A stretch of 6,231 bases of DNA, taken from the NCBI GenBank assembly GCA_964528035.1, contig CAZGQY010000221.1, positions 1 to 6,231 of the forward strand, in the 5' to 3' direction. Position numbers and translations under genes: made by a program. Below, piece after piece: positions 1 through 6,231 of this stretch (position 1 is its first letter; each line of letters starts with the position of its first letter). The notes under the pieces were generated by a model, which worked only from the letters and a program-made list of their open reading frames with translations, was not told the origin of the DNA and did no database searches. Source of the DNA: CAZGQY01 sp964528035. Its GTDB lineage: Bacteria; Pseudomonadota; Gammaproteobacteria; Methylococcales; UBA1147.

Positions 1-120
1 AAAACTTAATATATTACTTTAAATAATCGTCAATACAAGTGTGACGGAGTACTAGCCAAACGTCAGGAAATCAGCGATAGTGCCGGATTATTTAGTATTG
101 GGTATATTCACTAACAAAAT

Positions 121-137
121 AAGGATCCAAACCCATG
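121..137 (+). promoter_or_regulatory. Ribosome binding site and ATG of a broken gene
   Basis: AAGGA at 121-125 lies 9 nt before an ATG at 135-137, which is good Shine-Dalgarno spacing. It serves an open frame that ends after only 25 codons, so the translation signal has outlived its gene. I saw no convincing -35/-10 pair in 1-120. TATATT at 103-108 has no matching -35. Confidence 0.5.
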
Positions 138-522
138 CGTTCTATTAAAAACATTGCCATTTTAGGAGGAGAGCCAGGATCAAGGACATTGCTGCTTATA
201 ATGTCTATTTAGCTAGCGCCTGTATTACCTATAATGCAAGGGAAATATTCGAATTTCCTTTTGGCGATAATTCCAGCGACTTTCCTGCTTATTCTTACAA
301 TGTACCAAAAAATAAATTCAATAAAACCTGATTGAACAATGGCCGCCTGATAACCAGCATTAAAGCTGGACAGCCCTTGGAAGGCAACTATCTGAATCAC
401 TGAATGTTTACATGGGCTAGTCAGCATATGAGTCGAATATTCAGTGGTGCAGCAACAATCCGGCATTGCAGCCTGTATTTATTGCCTTTTCTTATAAAAG
501 GCCGACATCCAGATGCCTATAA
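135..522 (+). pseudogene. Decayed flavoprotein-like gene (possible FAD oxidoreductase or halogenase relic)
   Basis: The frame from ATG 135 begins MRSIKNIAILGGEPGS and stops at TAG 210-212. The hydrophobic strand followed by a glycine-rich turn resembles the GGGPAGS dinucleotide-binding motif at the start of FAD-dependent monooxygenases, reductases and halogenases. From about 170 to 328 a different frame is open; residues such as FGDNSSDFPAYSYNVPK and then KFNKT recall the middle of such flavoproteins, where a YxVxRxxFDxxL pattern is common. The gap between the two pieces is much shorter than in intact family members, so an internal deletion as well as frameshifts is likely. Beyond 329 a third frame carries short fragments ending at about 522, which I cannot assign. 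The gene precedes the intact operon on the same strand and may once have been its first gene. The flavoprotein call rests mainly on the N-terminal motif. The 3' boundary is uncertain. Confidence 0.4.
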
Positions 523-523
523 T
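518..523 (+). promoter_or_regulatory. Candidate -10 element for the ACP operon
   Basis: TATAAT at 518-523 is a perfect -10 hexamer in an AT-rich stretch about 50 nt before the preferred ACP start. No good -35 hexamer lies 16-18 bp upstream (around 494-501 reads ATAAAAG). A TG lies upstream but one base too far for a standard extended -10. The promoter is therefore tentative. The operon may instead be transcribed from upstream of the broken gene. Confidence 0.3.
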
Positions 524-571
524 ATATAGATATATCATGTGCTTGAAAATCGAATATTTAGGATGTCACTG

Positions 572-856
572 ATGAACACTTCGTCCAACAACGAGCCCTT
601 TACTGCTGAACAAATCGCGTCAGAATTGTGTTGTTTTCTGCACGACAATATCTTTGCAGCGGAAATTGATTTCAATTTGAATAGCGATTTGCTGGCTCTT
701 GGCGTAGATTCTTTTTCATTGATGGAAATGATTCTGTTTATTGAACGCCGCTTTAGTCTGGTCTTGCCAACAGAAGCCTTAACACCCGAGAATATTGCCA
801 GTGTTTATACTTTGAGTCATTACTGTGCGACAGTATTAAATAGAACTGATGCCTGA
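572..856 (+). CDS. Stand-alone acyl/peptidyl carrier protein
   Basis: A 94-residue carrier protein that would hold an acyl or aminoacyl group as a thioester on a phosphopantetheine arm in the cytoplasm. The diagnostic stretch is LGVDSFSLMEM, with the modifiable serine at residue 47 (codon 710-712) in the usual D-S-[LF] context. Before it come a first helix and an L-x-S-D-L-L-A-L-G loop, and after it a helix with IERRF. Length is typical for a free-standing carrier domain. Start choice: ATG 572 has AGGA at 560-563 with 8 nt spacing. ATG 563 would sit directly on that site, and a GTG at 539 would add 11 unconserved residues. Its stop overlaps the next gene by 8 nt, implying coupled translation. 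The likely loading enzyme is the ligase at 3423-4850. No intact phosphopantetheinyl transferase is present in the window. Family assignment is firm; the cargo is unknown. Confidence 0.9.
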   Translation: MNTSSNNEPFTAEQIASELCCFLHDNIFAAEIDFNLNSDLLALGVDSFSLMEMILFIERRFSLVLPTEALTPENIASVYTLSHYCATVLNRTDA

Positions 857-2171
857 TCAGTGCGCCCCACCCATTCCGAATTCGAAATTTCCAGCTCAAA
901 TCATTCTCAATGGTGCCGATAATTTTCTCCTGCAACTGGATAACATCATGCTACGTTCCAGCGGCCAGGGTAATGTCTGTACCTTTGTAGTTGCATTACA
1001 GGAACAACTGGAACTTGCCGTTTTAGAATTTAATCTGGCAGATAATCCAGCGTATCGCTGGATAACCCGCCTACGCCTTCGCAAGGGTTTTCCCTTTTCA
1101 CTAGCCAAATGGGTCGTCGATTCTAATGCAGAACTTCCTGAAATCAAGCAATATCAAATTGAAGCAGATGACAAACTACCCTCTGAACTGCTTGCTAAAG
1201 TAATCGCCATAAAAAATGAGTCTCCCTTCAAAATTGATTTAATCCAGGTTGCCGATGCAGGTTCTTATTTGGTTTTTAGCTGGCACCATGCGTTAATGGA
1301 CGCACATGGCGGTGAATCATTTGTTCATTTATTAACCTCTAAGCACGCATTAAACCAGCAGGAATGGGTAAAACATCTCTCTTTTAACCGGCCTTTAAAA
1401 GAACGAGCGCAAATTGCCAGGGAAATGAAGCAATTTCTCTATGACACTTCGCAATTACCGTTACTTTCCCTGTTTAAAACAGGAACGATCAAGCCAACAC
1501 AAAGCTATCGTATATTGTCCTTTACACAACAACAAAGCGGCCTGATCAGTGATACCGCCAGACAGCACGGTGCCGGTTTTTTGCTCAGTGCTTTATATCT
1601 AGCGGCCACTGCTAGTGCGATTGCCGCTATAAAAAAGCAGCGTGGCCCCCTGAATGGAGATGTATTGGTTCCTGTTCCTCTGGATCGTCGCCTTAAAGGT
1701 GCGCGTGGTCCGATCATTGGCAATCAGGTAAGCTTTCTCTTTTATCGTATTCCAAAACAGAATTTATCTAACTTGCAGGACTGTACGGTTGGATTAACAG
1801 AACAAATGAAAAATTTGATACGCTCTGAAAATCCTGGACATTATCTGATCATGATGGATTTTTTACGTCGAGTCCCCGGAATTATTTATCGTTTAATGCT
1901 AAAAGCACCTACCGAAGGATTGATGGCCAGTTTTTCTTTTTCAGACACCGGAGAATTACCCGATTTCGAACAGTTATTTGGGCAAACAATGAATAGTGCT
2001 ACACATTATCCACCAAACCTTTATCCACCCGGGATGACTTTTATATTCAGCCGTTTTCGTGGTTGTTTGCAAATGACATTTGCTTATACGGAGGACATAA
2101 TTAGTGTGCAAGAAGTTGATCAGTTGATGCTTCAAATACGTTCTGCGTTACTGGGTAAATCGGGCAACTAA
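849..2171 (+). CDS. Condensation-domain / wax-synthase-like acyltransferase
   Basis: A 440-residue protein of the chloramphenicol-acetyltransferase-like fold that includes NRPS condensation domains, PapA-type acyltransferases and wax ester synthases. It is the size of one free-standing domain. The catalytic motif is at residues 145-155, W-HHALMD-AHGG: H147 should be the general base and D151 the structural aspartate. The residue after D151 is alanine, where the family usually has glycine. Around 274-302, VPVPLDRRL followed by GNQVSFLFYRIP matches the conserved central strand region of the superfamily. SFSFSDTGEL at 361-370 and a C-terminal strand-helix unit after 395 complete the fold. It probably transfers an acyl group from the ACP to an amine or alcohol. 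ATG 849 overlaps the ACP stop by 8 nt with no clear Shine-Dalgarno, suggesting translation by reinitiation. The next methionine, residue 34, would cut into the fold. Donor and acceptor are unknown. Confidence 0.8.
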   Translation: MPDQCAPPIPNSKFPAQIILNGADNFLLQLDNIMLRSSGQGNVCTFVVALQEQLELAVLEFNLADNPAYRWITRLRLRKGFPFSLAKWVVDSNAELPEIKQYQIEADDKLPSELLAKVIAIKNESPFKIDLIQVADAGSYLVFSWHHALMDAHGGESFVHLLTSKHALNQQEWVKHLSFNRPLKERAQIAREMKQFLYDTSQLPLLSLFKTGTIKPTQSYRILSFTQQQSGLISDTARQHGAGFLLSALYLAATASAIAAIKKQRGPLNGDVLVPVPLDRRLKGARGPIIGNQVSFLFYRIPKQNLSNLQDCTVGLTEQMKNLIRSENPGHYLIMMDFLRRVPGIIYRLMLKAPTEGLMASFSFSDTGELPDFEQLFGQTMNSATHYPPNLYPPGMTFIFSRFRGCLQMTFAYTEDIISVQEVDQLMLQIRSALLGKSGN

Positions 2172-2175
2172 GCCT

Positions 2176-3420
2176 ATGCAGTGCGATATTGCTATTATCG
2201 GTGCAGGTTCAGCGGGTATCGCCGCCGCAATTGCAGCGGCTGAATCCGGACTTAAAGTAATTTTGCTTGAAAAATACGGTTTTACCGGAGGGCTGGCAAC
2301 ATCAGCAATGGTTGGGACCATTTGTGGCCTTTATTATCGCAGTACGAGCAAAGCTCGATATGCTGCACAAGGGTTCTCACGTGAATTTGCTGAAGCTGTA
2401 ATGGCAAAAAGCCATACCAGACCTGTGACCTATGCTGAAGGCTTGCATTTTCTACCTTATCAACCCTGTGCTTTCCATAATCAAGCAGTACAACAACTTA
2501 AACGTGCGGGAGTGCAACTGCTCTTACATATGTATGTCAGCGATGTGAAAGTACATGAAAAACAGCTTGTTGAATTGACAATTATTTCGCCAGAAAAAAT
2601 TTTTTGTTTGCAGCCATCGGCTGTGGTTGATTGCAGTGGCAGCGCGCAAATATCAATGTTAGCTAATTTGGCGATGATAAAACAACAGCACTATCAATCC
2701 GGCGCTCTTGTTTTTCAGGTCAGTGGTTTACCTGAAATGGAGCCACGCTCCCTGGCATTGAACCTGATACGGTGGATAAAACGCGGCATACATAGTGGCG
2801 ATCTGGATCCGCATTGCGAAAGGCTATCAATCGTTCCTGGTAGCGTAAATCATGGTTTTGGATTGCTGAAATTAAGTATGCCGGAACCTTTCAATGCCCA
2901 ATTCTCAAATTTGACTGAGTATGAATTGGAAGCACGGACACGAAGTACCAAAATAGTTGAATATCTGCACGGTGCTGAACCGACACTTAAGGACTTAACA
3001 ATTACCATGATGGCAACACAGATTGGCATTCGCTCCGGACCACGTTCTTTGGGTATTCAAATATTAAAGGAGGACGATTGTCTGAACTGTACTAAACCCG
3101 AAGATGGTGTGGCAATAGGCGTCTGGCCAATTGAGTACTGGGGTGTGCAGCATAAACCGGAAATGCGCTATTTTAAAGCGGACGATTTTTATTTGATTCC
3201 TGCCGGAACCCTGGTTTCGGAAGCTATTGATAATTTATTTTTTGCAGGAAAGGCAATGTCTGCAACTGAATTTGCTATTGCTTCTTCACGGGTAATCGGC
3301 ACTTGTTTGAGCACCGGCTATGCAGCGGGGATGCTCGCCTCAGAGCTTGTTCAAAAAGGCAACTGGAAAACAGCTGTCGATAAAATCAGAAATAAACAGG
3401 TTTATTCCCAAGGCCTGTAG
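2176..3420 (+). CDS. FAD-dependent oxidoreductase (FAD_oxidored-type)
   Basis: A 414-residue cytoplasmic flavoprotein. Residues 4-33 form the ADP-binding fold, with GAGSAG at 9-14 and E32 placed to bind the ribose of FAD, followed by the G-G-L-A-T-S loop at 38-43. AVVDCSGSAQ at 149-158 corresponds to the conserved D-[AC]-[TS]-G segment. IGIRSGPRSLG at 283-293 resembles the I-G-I-R-x-x-R-x-x-G motif of the FAD_oxidored family (Pfam PF12831). NLFFAGKAMSATEFAIASSR at 353-372, followed by GTCLSTGYAAG, is the C-terminal FAD-closing motif. No signal peptide or membrane segment is visible. A CLNC pair at 302-305 is present, without evidence of a metal site. It starts 4 nt after the preceding stop with no clear ribosome binding site, so translation is probably coupled. 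It presumably oxidises or desaturates the pathway intermediate, free or ACP-bound. The reaction cannot be predicted because the family is diverse. Confidence 0.85.
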   Translation: MQCDIAIIGAGSAGIAAAIAAAESGLKVILLEKYGFTGGLATSAMVGTICGLYYRSTSKARYAAQGFSREFAEAVMAKSHTRPVTYAEGLHFLPYQPCAFHNQAVQQLKRAGVQLLLHMYVSDVKVHEKQLVELTIISPEKIFCLQPSAVVDCSGSAQISMLANLAMIKQQHYQSGALVFQVSGLPEMEPRSLALNLIRWIKRGIHSGDLDPHCERLSIVPGSVNHGFGLLKLSMPEPFNAQFSNLTEYELEARTRSTKIVEYLHGAEPTLKDLTITMMATQIGIRSGPRSLGIQILKEDDCLNCTKPEDGVAIGVWPIEYWGVQHKPEMRYFKADDFYLIPAGTLVSEAIDNLFFAGKAMSATEFAIASSRVIGTCLSTGYAAGMLASELVQKGNWKTAVDKIRNKQVYSQGL

Positions 3421-3422
3421 CA

Positions 3423-4850
3423 GTGGCTATCTACCAAATGCTGGAATTCGCTGCTCATTCCTGGCCACAACGTACCGCTATAGTTGATGAATATGGCTCG
3501 ATCAGCTATCTGGAATTGTATCAACAGACAGAGTTGCTAAAAACACATTTGCTAAGATCCGGTTTAAGCCACGGAATGGGGCTGGGTGTCATGGGTCGTA
3601 ACGGTCGAGCATTTGTTGCTGCGATGTTTGCCGGCCTAGGTTGTGGTGCCGTCGTTTTACCTCTTTCTCATCAACTTAAAAAAGCAGAAATACAACATAT
3701 TTTGATCGACACCGGCATACATGCTGTGATTGATGACCGCACTGGAATCATGCCAGTAGAGAATACGAATACGCCCATTAAATATTCACAGCAAACTTTG
3801 CGCTTTGCCTGGACAACTATTGCACGCGACAAACGGATTACCGATTTATCCGACCCCGCTTTCATTCGTTATACCTCGGGTACCACAGGATCAAGTAAAG
3901 GTGTTGTTTTATCTCACAGCCGAATTCAAGAACGGGTGAACGCAACTCAAGCCCTGTTAAATTTTACGCCAGACGACACCGTACTATGGGTATTACCCAT
4001 GGCTTTTCATTTTCTGGTTACTATTCTGGTTTATATTCGTTATGGCGTGCAGATTATCGTCTGTAAAGATATTCTCGCTCAGACAATGATTAACGATGCA
4101 AATAAATATAAAGCAACGATGATATATGGCTCGCCGATGCATTATCGCTTATTGGCGGCAGATTTATCCGAAAAACCCATAGAGACACTTAAAGTGGCTA
4201 TTTCAACATCTTCAGGAATTCCCCATAATATTGCTGAAGCTTTTAGGCAACGGTTTAAAATTCCAGTCGTTCAGGCTTATGGGATTATTGAGATCGGTTT
4301 GCCTTTACTGGATCGTCTATCTGCAGATTCGGATTCACGAAGCGTTGGTTTTCCAGCCCCTGGTTTTAGCGTTTCGATTCTTACTGAAGAAGGTGAACCT
4401 GCAATTGTTGGTGAAACTGGAAAACTTGCCATTCGAGGTCCAGGAATGTTCAACGCATATCTAAAGCCCTGGAGAACAGCAGAGCAGGTCATGAAAAATG
4501 GATGGTTTATGACCGGTGATCTTGCCTACCGCAATGAGATTGGCAGAATCTATATTTGCGGGCGCGAAAAAACCATGATTAATGTTTCTGGAAACAAGGT
4601 TTTTCCCGAAGAAGTAGAAACAATTCTCAATAACCACGATGATATTATCGATTCTCGAGTTTTTGCTCAAAAACACGTATTAATGGGAGAAATAGTAAGT
4701 GCTGAAGTGCTAATAAAAGACAATGTAACCCTGGATGTAGAAAAAATAATCAAGTTTTGCCGTGATCGATTGTCCACTTATAAAGTTCCTCAATCCATAC
4801 AGCCAGTCAAACACATTTTGCATACTCGAAGTGGTAAAATCAAAAGGTAA
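3423..4850 (+). CDS. AMP-forming acyl/aryl ligase (ANL superfamily), probable ACP-loading enzyme
   Basis: A 475-residue adenylate-forming enzyme that activates a carboxylic acid with ATP and transfers it to a thiol, here probably the ACP. The P-loop is YTSGTTGSSKG at 150-160. YGIIE at 286-290 occupies the usual YGxTE position, with isoleucine replacing threonine. TGD is at 364-366, and GREKTMINVSGNKVFPEEVE at 380-399 is the hinge and C-domain motif. The catalytic lysine is K472 in RSGKIKR, and the protein ends three residues later, so nothing follows the A10 motif. Length is slightly below the usual 500-550 residues. The start is GTG 3423, with AAGG at 3410-3413 at 9 nt spacing and only 2 nt after the preceding stop. 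ATG 3438 (residue 6) is an alternative. Substrate may be a fatty, aromatic or amino acid. The pocket segment LPMAFHFLVT at 191-200 lacks the aspartate that marks amino-acid-specific A domains, as far as I can align it. Confidence 0.88.
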   Translation: MAIYQMLEFAAHSWPQRTAIVDEYGSISYLELYQQTELLKTHLLRSGLSHGMGLGVMGRNGRAFVAAMFAGLGCGAVVLPLSHQLKKAEIQHILIDTGIHAVIDDRTGIMPVENTNTPIKYSQQTLRFAWTTIARDKRITDLSDPAFIRYTSGTTGSSKGVVLSHSRIQERVNATQALLNFTPDDTVLWVLPMAFHFLVTILVYIRYGVQIIVCKDILAQTMINDANKYKATMIYGSPMHYRLLAADLSEKPIETLKVAISTSSGIPHNIAEAFRQRFKIPVVQAYGIIEIGLPLLDRLSADSDSRSVGFPAPGFSVSILTEEGEPAIVGETGKLAIRGPGMFNAYLKPWRTAEQVMKNGWFMTGDLAYRNEIGRIYICGREKTMINVSGNKVFPEEVETILNNHDDIIDSRVFAQKHVLMGEIVSAEVLIKDNVTLDVEKIIKFCRDRLSTYKVPQSIQPVKHILHTRSGKIKR

Positions 4851-4927
4851 GTGATCGCTGGTGGGAGAATAGGATAGCGATGAAAGTTTGGCTAAATTTC
4901 GGTTTCTATTGAGAATCATTCCTCTTC

Positions 4928-4972
4928 GTTTTGAATTTTTCAAAACAAGATCAAAGCTTTTGTCTTTGATCT
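4928..4972 (+). repeat. Two adjacent perfect hairpins
   Basis: GTTTTGAA (4928-4935) pairs with TTCAAAAC (4939-4946) around a TTT loop. AGATCAAAG (4948-4956) pairs with CTTTGATCT (4964-4972) around a 7-nt loop. Neither is followed by a T-run, so they are not classical intrinsic terminators, though they lie about 80-120 nt after the ligase stop and could protect the 3' end of the transcript. They also fall within the putative PPTase relic and may be accidental. Confidence 0.35.
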
Positions 4973-5022
4973 GTCAATCGGGCCAAGACCCAAAGGTATA
5001 GGTCTGCTGGATTGATAGACAG
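4971..5022 (+). repeat. Imperfect long inverted repeat
   Basis: CTGTC (4971-4975) can pair with GACAG (5018-5022), AATC (4976-4979) with GATT (5010-5013), CCA (4983-4985) with TGG (5008-5010, competing for one base) and AGACC (4986-4990) with GGTCT (5001-5005). The result is a bulged stem-loop about 52 nt long. No downstream T-run follows. It may be a chance structure in decayed sequence. Confidence 0.22.
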
Positions 5023-5095
5023 GCTAACGAACATCAACCTGTTGGATGCGCAAGCTCCAGGATCACCCTGCGGCAAATTATTTATGTCACTATCT

Positions 5096-5105
5096 GTTGC
5101 GCAAC
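5096..5105. repeat. Ten-base perfect palindrome
   Basis: GTTGCGCAAC is a perfect palindrome between the operon and the convergent gene. It could be a protein-binding site, but no gene start is nearby on either strand and it lies within the putative PPTase relic, so function is doubtful. Confidence 0.2.
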
Positions 5106-5234
5106 TGTTTTGTTGCTATATGAACTCATTGTGCAGGATAATCCCACAGATATAAAAACCCAATTCCATCGCAGATCTTTTTGTGACGGTGTGCCTTTTC
5201 ATATACCGCGAATCCGTTCAGATTCCAACACCAA

Positions 5235-5268
5235 GTCATCATAACGAGAAAACTGAAAATATGATGAC
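5235..5268. terminator. Inverted repeat between convergent genes, possible bidirectional transcript end
   Basis: GTCATCATA (5235-5243) and TATGATGAC (5260-5268) are perfect 9-bp arms around a 16-nt loop. The repeat lies 28 nt beyond the stop of the minus-strand gene and at the end of the relic region on the plus strand, the position expected of a shared terminator. Neither strand has a T-run after the stem, the loop is long and the stem AT-rich, so intrinsic termination would be weak. Confidence 0.3.
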
Positions 5269-5296
5269 ACATTAACATTAATTAATAATTTCGCGT

Positions 5297-6231
5297 TTAT
5301 ATTTCCTTTTTTCTCAATATTTTTTCGTATATTTTTGCTACTTGAGAGCCGGCCATTTGCATGGCATGGTTTCTATGGATTTGTCTGTCATTAAAATCGT
5401 CGTGCAAATAATACAAATTCTTAATGTTCATGTAGTACGAGCGGCCCATCGTATACATTTCTCGACTTTCCTGTAAAAATTTCAAAGATTCGTACTTTAA
5501 ATCAAAATCGATGTTGGCCGAGTAATTGATATCTGACTCTTCGTCGGACATTCGTCTGAGAATTAACATAGCATAGGTTAAACCCATACCATTCGGTGTG
5601 AAATGGAACGGCGAGTTATAATTAATATACAAATCATGCATTTCCTGTAGCCAGGCATTTGTATTAACGTGTAAGGGAGCATTTGTTAAATGTATCGAGC
5701 TATCAATAAGGATTTTCAATACGTTGAGCTGATTCAATACGGGATATCGAAATTGTCGTAGTGACTCTATCAGCACTTTCTGGATATTGTGTACTTGTTC
5801 ACTAGTACTACATTCTAGAAACGCAGTCTGACTACGGGTAGATTGCCCCGTCCATTTAAAAATCACCGACTCCAATTTTTTATTCGCTTCATAAAATCCT
5901 TGAGATGGACAACTATTTCTCACATCTTTATTTATATCATTTTCGACTAATATCCTGCTCAAGGCCAATGAACAGGCAATAGTCAGTGCACCCGGTGGAA
6001 TCACCTCTCCTAACAAGGATGGATTATTCGGAGACGACGGTTTCCTGCTTCTCGCAAATAGCTCATCCACTCGACCCAAAGCCCACACTCCGACAGTAAA
6101 CACACGGACGACAAACGTTAATCCACTCTTTCCTAACACAGATTCGGGTATAATATCAATGTCCGCACATTTTCCACCACGGCGAAACGGTTCTAAACTT
6201 CTTGACACGAGGATTTCATTCGTGGTGGTTG
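5297..6231 (-). CDS. Hypothetical protein, 5' end outside the window
   Basis: A minus-strand open frame of 310 codons ending at TAA (5299-5297). It is open to the window edge: seven further codons (TTTNEIL) precede a GTG at 6208-6206, so the true start is probably beyond the window. I do not recognise a family. Visible features, numbered from the GTG: a hydrophobic stretch near residues 29-45 (GLTFVVRVFTVGVWALG), a proline-glycine turn followed by a helix-like ALTIACSLALSRILV segment, and then a long, mostly helix-forming region rich in Asn, Tyr, Arg and Glu, ending in a basic tail KILRKKEI. The hydrophobic segments are short and broken by charged residues, so membrane insertion is not clear. 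It converges with the ACP operon and is unlikely to be co-regulated with it. Its length and lack of stops argue for a real gene. Confidence 0.6.
   Translation of the reverse strand, partial: TTTNEILVSRSLEPFRRGGKCADIDIIPESVLGKSGLTFVVRVFTVGVWALGRVDELFARSRKPSSPNNPSLLGEVIPPGALTIACSLALSRILVENDINKDVRNSCPSQGFYEANKKLESVIFKWTGQSTRSQTAFLECSTSEQVHNIQKVLIESLRQFRYPVLNQLNVLKILIDSSIHLTNAPLHVNTNAWLQEMHDLYINYNSPFHFTPNGMGLTYAMLILRRMSDEESDINYSANIDFDLKYESLKFLQESREMYTMGRSYYMNIKNLYYLHDDFNDRQIHRNHAMQMAGSQVAKIYEKILRKKEI

Larger units (their letters stand above)
4873..5243 (+). pseudogene. Probable relic of an Sfp-type phosphopantetheinyl transferase
   Basis: No intact gene lies here, but conceptual translation across frames gives pieces in PPTase order. 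In the frame through 4879-5001, D-E-x-x-x-K-F-R-F is followed by RFEFFKTRSKLLSLI and QDPK, like the family's DE..RA.RF...R..LR.LL region; a TAG at 4999 ends it. In a second frame, GKLFMSLSVAQLFCCYMNS at 5072-5128 resembles the GKP...FNLSHS...C segment. Back in the first frame, D-I-K at 5149-5157 takes the place of the G-[IV]-D-I-E metal-binding motif. Spacings fit Sfp: about 69 codons from DE to the SLS motif and about 20 from there to DIK, against about 60 and 20 in Sfp. The remaining C-terminal half (K-E-[AS]-x-x-K) is not seen. A PPTase downstream of an ACP operon makes functional sense. The alignment is by eye over frameshifts, so the call is moderate. Confidence 0.42.

Noticed and set aside
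209..466. An 85-codon minus-strand open frame
   Set aside because: It lies antisense to the decayed flavoprotein fragments, has no ribosome binding site I can see and a cysteine-rich unstructured start, so it looks like a chance frame.
537..574. Earlier starts for the ACP at GTG 539 or ATG 563, and an out-of-frame ATG at 537
   Set aside because: GTG 539 has no ribosome binding site, ATG 563 sits directly on the AGGA, and the ATG 537 frame stops after 11 codons. ATG 572 has the right spacing.
4231..4464. A 77-codon plus-strand frame within the ligase
   Set aside because: Entirely inside a well-supported ligase frame, which carries its YGIIE motif over this interval.
4880..4912. A 10-codon frame starting MKVWLN with AGGA 5 nt upstream
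   Set aside because: Very short. It overlaps the frame holding the PPTase-like D-E-x-x-x-K-F-R-F piece and may be just part of the decayed region. I cannot support it as a peptide gene.
4710..4943. A 77-codon minus-strand open frame over the ligase 3' end
   Set aside because: Mostly antisense to the conserved C-terminal domain of the ligase and lacking any recognisable domain.
4851..5296. Insertion sequence or small RNA in the intergenic region
   Set aside because: No terminal inverted repeats with target duplications, no transposase pieces and no clear promoter-terminator pair for an RNA. The PPTase relic explains more of the region.
1..6231. tRNA, rRNA or CRISPR array
   Set aside because: No cloverleaf-like segment, ribosomal RNA sequence or regularly spaced direct repeats were seen.

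Overview
The window holds a compact, same-strand set of four intact genes (about 572-4850) that looks like a carrier-protein-based pathway for a small molecule or modified lipid. The order is a stand-alone acyl carrier protein (ACP), a condensation-domain/wax-synthase-like acyltransferase, an FAD-dependent oxidoreductase and an AMP-forming acyl ligase. The genes overlap by 8 nt or are separated by 4 and 2 nt, so they almost certainly form one translationally coupled operon. The moderate-to-low GC content, Shine-Dalgarno-like sites and tight packing point to a bacterium. A gammaproteobacterium would fit, but nothing here fixes the taxon.

Layout: 1-134 is an upstream leader. 135-522 holds the debris of a gene with an intact ribosome binding site and start, and a nucleotide-binding N-terminus, broken by a stop and frameshifts; it was probably another flavoprotein. 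518-523 is a possible -10 element just before the operon. 572-4850 is the intact operon. 4873-5243 has no intact gene, but reading it across frames recovers fragments in the order and spacing of an Sfp-type phosphopantetheinyl transferase (PPTase), the enzyme that activates ACPs. 5235-5268 is a perfect inverted repeat between convergent genes. 5297-6231 is a convergent minus-strand gene of unknown function whose start lies outside the window.

Inferred scheme: the ligase adenylates a carboxylic acid and loads it onto the phosphopantetheine arm of the ACP (Ser47). The FAD enzyme oxidises the free or tethered intermediate. The HHxxxD acyltransferase then moves the acyl group to an amine or alcohol acceptor. 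There is no ketosynthase, thioesterase or multimodular synthetase in the window. Substrate and product cannot be read from sequence alone. If both relics are real, the locus once had six genes and now depends on a PPTase encoded elsewhere, or is itself decaying. All family assignments come from motifs recognised by eye, not from database searches.
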